Shown here: positions 53,827-64,000 of the stretch, piece by piece
Numbering within the stretch: position 1 is the first letter of the stretch
Layout of the letters: every line of letters starts with the position of its first letter
NCBI GenBank assembly: GCA_965246995.1
Contig: OZ252008.1
Span: 1,054,001 to 1,118,000 of the forward strand
DNA length: 64,000 nucleotides
From: VXRJ01 sp965246995
Lineage (GTDB): Bacteria > Acidobacteriota > Vicinamibacteria > Vicinamibacterales > UBA8438
Direction: 5' to 3'
Program-made: the position numbers and the translations under genes
The notes under the pieces: generated by a model
Told to the model about the DNA's origin: nothing
Databases searched by the model: none
Seen by the model: the letters and a program-made list of their open reading frames with translations, nothing else

Positions 53827-54738
53827 ATGCAGATCGAGGCGCTCCGTATCTACTGCGATGTGGTGAGGCACCAGAGCTTCTCGCGGGCGGCGCTCGCGAA
53901 TTCGGTGTCGCAGTCCTCGGCCAGCCAGACGGTGCGGCAGATCGAGCGGCGGATCGGCGCGCAGCTGATCGACCGCTCCCGCCGGCCATGGCGGCTGACG
54001 GCCGAGGGCGAGCTGTTCTTCAAGGGATGCCAGGAGATCGTGGAGCGCTACCGGGAGCTCGAGGAGTCCGTCCGCCGACAGACGAACCGGGCCGGCCATA
54101 TGGTGCGCGTGGCCTCGATCTACTCGGTCGGCATGCACGACCTCAATCAGTACGTCGATCGGTTCCGCGCCGCCGAGCCGGGCGCCCAGGTCGACATCGA
54201 CTACATGCACCCGGACGAGATCCCCGCCTGCATCCAGAGCGATCAGTACGACCTGGGACTGCTGGCGTTCGCCGCGCCGGGGCGTGATCTGGCGGTAGTG
54301 CCGTGGCAGGCACAGACGATGCTGGTCGCTTGTCCGCCGTCGCACGCCTTTGCGAAGCGGAGTTCTGCAATCGGCCCGTGGGAGCTGGGCGGCGAGGCGT
54401 TCGTCACCTTCGACCGGGGGCTCCCGGTGCGGCGTGAGCTCGACCGCTACCTCAAGCGGAACGAGGCGGACGTCAATATCGTCGCGGAGTTCGACAATAT
54501 CGAGAACATCAAACAGGCGGTGGAGGACGGCGCCGGCGTGGCGATCCTGCCGGAACCGACGCTTCGGCGTGAAGTGGAACTGCACGCGCTGGTCGCGGTG
54601 CCGCTCGACACGCTGGACGGCGAGGCCCCGTTCGTCCGGCCCCTCAGCATCGTCCACCGCCGTGGCCGACGGCTCAGTCCGGCGGTAATCGAGTTCATCC
54701 GGATGCTCCGGCGGGCAAGCGCCGAGCGGGCCGCCTGA
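53827..54738 (+). CDS. LysR-family transcriptional regulator
   Basis: 303 residues from ATG 53827. N-terminal winged HTH ('LRIYCDVVRHQSFSRAALAN' and 'SQSSASQTVRQIERRIGAQL') and a periplasmic-binding-protein-like effector domain ('RVASIYSVGMHDLNQYVDRF'). Located 15 bp upstream of gltB on the same strand, so a GltC-like role in controlling glutamate synthase, in addition to autoregulation through the upstream dyad, is plausible. Effector not predictable. Confidence 0.9.
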   Translation: MQIEALRIYCDVVRHQSFSRAALANSVSQSSASQTVRQIERRIGAQLIDRSRRPWRLTAEGELFFKGCQEIVERYRELEESVRRQTNRAGHMVRVASIYSVGMHDLNQYVDRFRAAEPGAQVDIDYMHPDEIPACIQSDQYDLGLLAFAAPGRDLAVVPWQAQTMLVACPPSHAFAKRSSAIGPWELGGEAFVTFDRGLPVRRELDRYLKRNEADVNIVAEFDNIENIKQAVEDGAGVAILPEPTLRREVELHALVAVPLDTLDGEAPFVRPLSIVHRRGRRLSPAVIEFIRMLRRASAERAA

Positions 54739-54753
54739 ACGGGGGAACGACCC

Positions 54754-59355
<4,602 letters not shown>

Positions 59356-59382
59356 GGTGCACGCACCAGACAACGGAGATCG

Positions 59383-60828
59383 ATGGGCAAGCTGAAAGGA
59401 TTCCTCGAGATAGACCGGCGGGGGGCCCCGAAGCGGCCGACCGCCGAGCGGGTCAACGACTGGCACGAGGTGTACCTTCCGTACGCCGACGCCGACCTGC
59501 GCGCACAGGGGGGGCGCTGCATGGATTGCGGCATCCCCTTCTGCCACCAGGGCTGTCCCCTCGGCAATCTCATTCCGGACTGGAACGACCTGATCTACCG
59601 CGACAAGTGGCGCGACGCGATCGACCGTCTGCACAAGACGAATAACTTCCCCGAGTGGACCGGGCGGCTCTGCCCTGCCCCGTGCGAAGGGTCGTGCGTG
59701 CTGGCGATCGACGACGACGCGGTCACCATCAAGTCAATCGAATTGGCCACGGTCGAGCACGCCTTCGAAAAGGGGTGGATCACGCCGGAGCCGCCGGCGG
59801 TCCGTTCGGGCAAGACCGTCGCAGTGATCGGCTCCGGCCCGGCCGGCCTCGCGGCGGCCGATCAGCTGAACCGGGCCGGACACACGGTTACGGTTTTCGA
59901 GAAGGCCGACCGTATCGGCGGCCTGCTCCGCTACGGCATTCCCGAATTCAAGATGGAGAAGCGCTTCCTCAGCCGGCGCGTGGACATCATGGAGGCCGAG
60001 GGCGTGCAGTTCCGGACCGGTGTGAATGTCGGCGTCGACGTCTCCGCGTCGGAGCTGCGCAGCCGGCATGATGCCATGCTGTTGGCCGGCGGCGCGGGGT
60101 GGCCACGCGACCTGAAGGTGCCCGGGCGGGAGCTGCGGGGCATCCACTTCGCGATGGAGTATCTGACGCAGCAGAACCGCCGGAATGAAGGGGAAAAGGT
60201 CCCGGACACCGAGACCATCACGGCGGCGGGCAAGCGGGTCGTGATCATCGGTGGCGGTGACACCGGCGCGGACTGCCTCGGAACCGCGCACCGGCAAGGC
60301 GCACTGTCGGTGTCACAGTTCGAACTGCTTCCCCGCCCACCCGACCAGCGGGCGGACGGCAACCCGTGGCCGACGTGGCCGAACATTTTCCGGGTTTCGG
60401 CGGCGCACGAAGAGGGAGGCGATCGCGTCTACTCGGTGTCGACCGAGCACTTCAGCGGAACCGAAGACGGACAGGTCGCCAGACTGCACGGCAGGCAGGT
60501 AGAGATGGTGCGGACGGACGGACGCCTATCGTTCGAGCCGGTGCCCGGCACCGAATTCGAACAGAAGGTCGACCTGGTTCTGCTCGCCATGGGGTTCCTG
60601 GGGCCGGAGCGACCCGGCATGCTCAAGGAACTGGACGTGCGCCTGACCGAGCGCGGCAACGTCTGGCGGGACGAAAACTGGATGACCTCGGTGCCGACGA
60701 TCTTCACCGCCGGAGACATGCAGCGGGGGCAGTCGCTGATCGTCTGGGCGATCGCCGAAGGACGGAGCGCAGCGCGGGGAATCGACACTTGGCTGATGGG
60801 TAACTCAAGCCTTCCCGCACCAGTCTGA
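59383..60828 (+). CDS. gltD: Glutamate synthase (NADPH) small subunit
   Basis: 481 residues. N-terminal Fe-S clusters: 'CMDCGIPFCHQGCPLGNLIP' and 'CPAPCEGSC'. Two dinucleotide-binding motifs: 'IGSGPAGLAAADQL' (FAD) and 'IGGGDTGADCLGTA' (NADPH). Passes electrons from NADPH to GltB. Ends 'GRSAARGIDTWLMGNSSLP'. AAC GGAGA lies before the ATG ('CGGAGATCGATG'). Confidence 0.97.
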   Translation: MGKLKGFLEIDRRGAPKRPTAERVNDWHEVYLPYADADLRAQGGRCMDCGIPFCHQGCPLGNLIPDWNDLIYRDKWRDAIDRLHKTNNFPEWTGRLCPAPCEGSCVLAIDDDAVTIKSIELATVEHAFEKGWITPEPPAVRSGKTVAVIGSGPAGLAAADQLNRAGHTVTVFEKADRIGGLLRYGIPEFKMEKRFLSRRVDIMEAEGVQFRTGVNVGVDVSASELRSRHDAMLLAGGAGWPRDLKVPGRELRGIHFAMEYLTQQNRRNEGEKVPDTETITAAGKRVVIIGGGDTGADCLGTAHRQGALSVSQFELLPRPPDQRADGNPWPTWPNIFRVSAAHEEGGDRVYSVSTEHFSGTEDGQVARLHGRQVEMVRTDGRLSFEPVPGTEFEQKVDLVLLAMGFLGPERPGMLKELDVRLTERGNVWRDENWMTSVPTIFTAGDMQRGQSLIVWAIAEGRSAARGIDTWLMGNSSLPAPV

Positions 60829-60910
60829 TCGAAGGCGCCACGTGGCGCCGCCTTCCGTGACGTGACAGTTCTACTACGTCAGGGCGCTGGCAGACGCTCA
60901 ATGCCAGAGT

Positions 60911-60943
60911 TGGCAAGGAAATTGCATACGCCTCAGGCGTATG
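60911..60943 (+). promoter_or_regulatory. Sigma54-like promoter with overlapping palindrome, upstream of the activator gene
   Basis: TGGCAAG (60911-60917)-N4-TTGCA (60922-60926) differs at one position from the sigma54 consensus TGGCACG-N4-TTGCW. A perfect palindrome CATACGCCT-C-AGGCGTATG (60925-60943) begins at the -12 box and spans the expected start site near 60938. This suggests that the activator controls its own synthesis. Confidence 0.55.
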
Positions 60944-61021
60944 GCTTCTCAAACGCGTCGCTCGCATACAACGACATCCACGAGGCGAACAACAACCCCG
61001 AGCGCCGGACGACCACGTTCG

Positions 61022-62569
61022 ATGCGGAAGATCAGGCTGAAATCACTTTCTGAGGAGGTCAGACCGCTGGCGATGCTGGCGGAGATCAATCAGGCGCTCA
61101 CCGTAGCGCAGTCGCCACGCGCTGGACTGCAACGTGCGTTGGAGATCCTTGACAACGACCACGGGGTCATCCGGAGCGCGGTGGTGCTCTCCGACGCGGA
61201 CACCGGGCGGCTCCGCGTCTGGGCATCGGCCGGGGTGCCCGGTGAGGGCCGGCATGCCGAGTGGGAGATGGGCGAGGGAATCACCGGGCGTGTGGTCGCC
61301 TCCGGCCAACCGGTCGTGGTGCCGCAGATCAGCCAGGAGCCGGAGTTCCTCCATCGGACCGGCCGCCGGCCGAAGGGGGCGCGCTCCGAGATCACGTTCA
61401 TGTGCGTTCCGATACCAGGCGCCACGAACGCCATCGGCGCGCTCAACATCGACTTCCCTTTCGAAGCGAAACGCAACTACGACCGCGACCTGCACCTCTG
61501 CCGCGTCGTCGCCAGCATGTTCGGTCAGGCGATCCGTCTGAAGGAGGCGGCCGAAGCGGAACGGCAACGCCTTCTGGACGAGAACATCCACCTGAAGGCC
61601 GAACTGAAGGAGCGCTACGACTTCGCCCAGATCATCGGAACAAGCGGTCCGATGCGGCAGGTGTACGAACAGATTACACAGGTAGCGGCGACCAACACGA
61701 CGGTGCTGATCCGTGGCGAGTCCGGTACCGGCAAGGAGTTGATAGCCCACGCCATCCACTACAACTCGACGCGCGCCAAGAAACCGTTCATCAAGGTGAG
61801 CTGCGCCGCGCTACCTGATTCTCTCATCGAGGCGGAACTGTTCGGCCACGAGAAAGGGGCATTCACCGGCGCCGCGGCCCGCAAGAAGGGCCGCTTCGAA
61901 CTGGCCGACGGCGGCACGCTGTTTCTGGACGAGATCGGCGATATCAACCTCTCGACCCAGGTGAAGCTGCTCCGCGTGCTCCAGGAGAAGGAGTTCGAAC
62001 GGCTAGGCGGCATCGAGCCGGTCCGCGCGAACGTGCGGATGATTGCCGCCACGAACGCCGACCTCGAGAAGGCCATCGCCAGCGGTACGTTCCGCGAAGA
62101 TCTGCACTACCGGCTTGATGTCTTCACCATCTTCGTGCCGCCGCTTCGCGAACGGAAGACCGACATCCAGCTCCTGGTCGACCGCTTCATAGAGAAGTAC
62201 TCGGTCGAGCATCGCAAGGTCGTGAAGCGGATCTCGACACCCGCCATCGACATGCTGATGACGTACCACTGGCCGGGCAACGTCCGCGAACTGGAGAACA
62301 CGATCGAGCGCGCTACTCTGGTCTGCGAGGGAAGCGTCATCCACGCCCACCATTTGCCGCCCAGTCTCCAGACGGCCGAAGCCTCCGGCACCGTGACCCG
62401 GGTCGCGCTCGGCGACGCCGTGGGGGCCTACGAAAAGGACCTGCTGCAGGACGCCCTCAAGACCACCCGGGGAAACCGCGTCAAGGCGGCCAAGCTGCTG
62501 GACTCCACCGAGCGGATCATCAGCTACAAGGTCAAGAAGTACGGGATCGACTGCCGACGTTTTCGGTAG
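61022..62569 (+). CDS. Sigma54-dependent activator (GAF-AAA+-HTH)
   Basis: 515 residues from ATG 61022 (an ATG at 60941 would be at the predicted transcript start and is less likely). N-terminal GAF domain (about 20-170; 'NDHGVIRSAVVLSDADTG'); AAA+ with Walker A 'IRGESGTGKELIAHAI' (about 229-244), GAFTGA in 'GHEKGAFTGAAARKKG' (about 278), Walker B 'GGTLFLDEIGDINLS'; C-terminal Fis-type HTH 'TRGNRVKAAKLLDSTER'. Overall NifA/NorR-like. It sits between gltBD and the sigma54 promoter of glnK-amt, so it probably activates that operon. Confidence 0.93.
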   Translation: MRKIRLKSLSEEVRPLAMLAEINQALTVAQSPRAGLQRALEILDNDHGVIRSAVVLSDADTGRLRVWASAGVPGEGRHAEWEMGEGITGRVVASGQPVVVPQISQEPEFLHRTGRRPKGARSEITFMCVPIPGATNAIGALNIDFPFEAKRNYDRDLHLCRVVASMFGQAIRLKEAAEAERQRLLDENIHLKAELKERYDFAQIIGTSGPMRQVYEQITQVAATNTTVLIRGESGTGKELIAHAIHYNSTRAKKPFIKVSCAALPDSLIEAELFGHEKGAFTGAAARKKGRFELADGGTLFLDEIGDINLSTQVKLLRVLQEKEFERLGGIEPVRANVRMIAATNADLEKAIASGTFREDLHYRLDVFTIFVPPLRERKTDIQLLVDRFIEKYSVEHRKVVKRISTPAIDMLMTYHWPGNVRELENTIERATLVCEGSVIHAHHLPPSLQTAEASGTVTRVALGDAVGAYEKDLLQDALKTTRGNRVKAAKLLDSTERIISYKVKKYGIDCRRFR

Positions 62570-62580
62570 CGATTCCGGCA

Positions 62581-62625
62581 CTACATTTTTGTAGTTTGAA
62601 CCCCAAATCGACTACATTTCTGTAG
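62581..62625. promoter_or_regulatory. Paired CTACA-N4-TGTAG inverted repeats (putative enhancer sites)
   Basis: Two 14-bp sites, CTACATTTTTGTAG (62581-62594) and CTACATTTCTGTAG (62612-62625), 31 bp centre to centre (three helical turns), so on one DNA face. They lie between the activator gene and the sigma54 promoter at 62920, about 300 bp upstream of it. The arms resemble the TGT-N10-ACA spirit of NifA sites but are inverted (TACA..TGTA). Confidence 0.55.
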
Positions 62626-62798
62626 GTTTTACTCACCGCCTGGCGGCGCGCCGGGTTCTTTCCAGACGTTCCGGTCTTCCCATTTTAACGCCTGAAATAA
62701 GGGCAAATTGCCTTCTCGGGAAACGAGGCGGCGCCACCGACAGCCGTCCGACGAAATCGGCGAACCGACCCAATCCACAATAATGTCGCATTAGTGCC

Positions 62799-62824
62799 AA
62801 AAAGACACATAAATGTATCTTTTT
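62799..62824. promoter_or_regulatory. 26-bp AT-rich inverted repeat upstream of glnK
   Basis: AAAAAGACACAT-AA-ATGTATCTTTTT: 12-bp arms with one mismatch. It lies about 95 bp upstream of the sigma54 -24 box, a usual enhancer distance. It could be an operator or enhancer; a hairpin terminator role is less likely because the stem is AT-rich. Confidence 0.45.
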
Positions 62825-62919
62825 ACCTGAATCGCCTCCCGCTGGCCGAGCCTCACGAGGTCCATTTTTTCCGCACGTTTGCTCCGCTCTCGGTAAGAAA
62901 CCTCTCGTTCCTTCGAAGT

Positions 62920-62935
62920 TGGCACGGTTCTTGCT
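62920..62935 (+). promoter_or_regulatory. Consensus sigma54 promoter of glnK-amt
   Basis: TGGCACG (62920-62926)-GTTC-TTGCT (62931-62935) matches the sigma54 -24/-12 consensus at every conserved position. The transcript should start near 62947, 51 nt before the glnK ATG, which has GAGAG upstream. No other strong promoter was seen in the 428-bp gap 62570-62997. Confidence 0.85.
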
Positions 62936-62997
62936 TTCAACTGGGGCAGGCCGGCGGAGTGCCGGTGCAGCACGGACGGTACCTGAGGAGAGAGCGC

Positions 62998-63336
62998 ATG
63001 AAACTGATTACGTCCATCATCAAGCCGCACATGCTTGACGACGCGCGGGACGCCCTCGCGAAAGCGGGCATCAAGGGGCTCACGGCTACCGAAGTGAAAG
63101 GCTTCGGCCGCCAGAAGGGGCACACCGAGGTGTACCGCGGCGTCGAGTACTCGGTCGACTTCGTTCCAAAGATGCGGATCGATCTGGTGGTCGACGACGA
63201 TCAGGTCGACGCCGCGATTGACGCGATCACCGCCGCCGCTCGCACCGGCGAGATCGGCGACGGAAAGATCTTTGTCAGCGACGTGGGACAGGCGATCCGG
63301 ATCCGAACCGGCGAGACTGGCCCAACGGCGCTCTAG
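62998..63336 (+). CDS. glnK: Nitrogen regulatory PII protein (GlnK/GlnB)
   Basis: 112 residues. PII signature: 'MKLITSIIKPHMLDDARDAL', T-loop Tyr in 'HTEVYRGVEYSVDFVPK' (uridylylation site) and 'GEIGDGKIFVSDV'. Adjacency to amt, 37 bp downstream, supports GlnK, which binds the ammonium channel and 2-oxoglutarate/ATP. Driven by the sigma54 promoter. Confidence 0.95.
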   Translation: MKLITSIIKPHMLDDARDALAKAGIKGLTATEVKGFGRQKGHTEVYRGVEYSVDFVPKMRIDLVVDDDQVDAAIDAITAAARTGEIGDGKIFVSDVGQAIRIRTGETGPTAL

Positions 63337-63373
63337 CCAGGCAACCACCGCACTACAGAGCAAGGAACCACCC

Positions 63374-64000
63374 ATGACATACGTAGTTCGACACTCACTT
63401 GGCCGCCTCGTCCTGCCGGCGCTGCTCCTCGTGGCGCTGGCGCCGACCGTAGCTTTCGCGCAGGACGAGGTTTCGGCCGAAATGTTCACCGTCAACAACA
63501 CCTGGATGCTGGTTGCCACCTTCCTGGTGTTCATCATGCATCTGGGCTTCGCATGCCTCGAATCCGGGCTGACGCAGGCAAAGAACACGGTCAACATCCT
63601 GTTCAAGAACATCGGCGTCATCTCCATCGGGCTGCTTACCTACGCGTTCATCGGCTTCAACCTGATGTATCCGGGGGACTTCTCGATCGGACAGTTCTTC
63701 GGGTTCGCCGGCTTCGGCCTCGATCCTGGCCCGGACGGGAACACGGTGGCCTACGCCGACGGCGCCTACACCTACTGGACCGACTTCATCTTCCAGGCGA
63801 TGTTCGCCGCCACCGCCGCGACGATCGTCTCCGGCGCCGTGGCGGAACGGATCAAGCTGGGATCGTTCCTTGTCTTCACCACCATCTACGTCGCACTCAT
63901 CTATCCGATCGCCGGTTCGTGGAAGTGGGGCGGCGGCTGGCTCGATCAGATGGGCTTCTACGACTTCGCCGGCTCGACGCTGGTCCACTCGGTTGGGGGC
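63374..64000 (+). CDS. amt: Ammonium transporter Amt, cut by the window end
   Basis: 209 codons, open to the right edge. Signal-like N-terminus ('LPALLLVALAPTVAFAQDEV'), 'WMLVATFLVFIMHLGFACLE', 'AATAATIVSGAVAERIKLGS' and 'GSWKWGGGWLDQMGFYDFAG' with 'STLVHSVGG' (the His of the twin-His gate is expected around here). Channel for ammonium uptake, controlled by the GlnK protein encoded upstream. ATG 63374 has AAGGAA 8 nt upstream. Confidence 0.95.
   Translation, partial: MTYVVRHSLGRLVLPALLLVALAPTVAFAQDEVSAEMFTVNNTWMLVATFLVFIMHLGFACLESGLTQAKNTVNILFKNIGVISIGLLTYAFIGFNLMYPGDFSIGQFFGFAGFGLDPGPDGNTVAYADGAYTYWTDFIFQAMFAATAATIVSGAVAERIKLGSFLVFTTIYVALIYPIAGSWKWGGGWLDQMGFYDFAGSTLVHSVGG

Noticed and set aside
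54739..54753. Separate promoter for gltB
   Set aside because: The gap after the LysR gene is 15 bp; no -35/-10 or sigma54 boxes are seen.

Overview
The window is high-GC bacterial chromosome with dense, short-spaced genes. An ADOP-type FtsX permease, secreted DUF4159, NIPSNAP and TPR proteins, an SSS symporter with a DUF3311 partner, many Tat or lipoprotein signals, and GTG/TTG starts suggest an Acidobacteriota member, perhaps Vicinamibacteria-like. This is inference from gene content; there is no rRNA or tRNA gene in the window to confirm it.

Layout. 0.1-3.1 kb holds a TAXI-type TRAP transporter pair. 3.1-6.4 kb is a decaying locus: a circularly permuted ATP-grasp pseudogene followed by an alpha-E (DUF403) gene split by two adjacent TA-targeting elements, a 162-bp MITE-like element and an IS630-type IS whose transposase is in two overlapping frames joined at an A7 slip site. 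6.4-9.8 kb (minus) is a SpoIIE phosphatase / RsbW-like kinase / STAS partner-switching operon. 9.8-22.7 kb carries single genes: Tsx-like porin, Fic protein, Lon-N domain protein, Tat-exported epoxide hydrolase-like enzyme, small metzincin, NIPSNAP and TPR proteins, DUF4159, a mandelate racemase-like enzyme, enolase, and a second NIPSNAP-like gene broken by one in-frame stop. 22.7-42.1 kb is a long minus-strand train: LuxE-like adenylating enzyme, DUF4399 lipoprotein, acyl-CoA reductase-like ALDH, a Lol-type ABC exporter, enoyl-CoA hydratase, ADOP permease, oligopeptidase B, a PQQ-repeat protein, DUF3311 plus SSS symporter, GT-C membrane protein, DUF547 lipoprotein and an M29-like peptidase.

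42.1-45.5 kb has MOSC, pterin dehydratase, dienoyl-CoA reductase-like SDR, a BASS transporter and DUF4202. 45.5-53.1 kb is the sulfate assimilation locus: a fused ATP sulfurylase/APS kinase (minus) diverges from a plus-strand operon of TauE-type permease, APS reductase, siroheme synthase and siroheme sulfite/nitrite reductase. In front of that operon is the most interesting signal of the window: an unlisted 37-codon leader ORF with six consecutive Cys codons, almost leaderless behind a sigma70-like promoter and followed by a strong intrinsic terminator. This looks like a cysteine-responsive attenuator.

53.8-64.0 kb is nitrogen assimilation: a LysR regulator with a dyad in its promoter, gltB, gltD, a GAF/sigma54 activator with its own sigma54-like promoter, then a consensus sigma54 promoter driving glnK and amt (cut by the window end), preceded by paired CTACA-N4-TGTAG sites one face of the helix apart.
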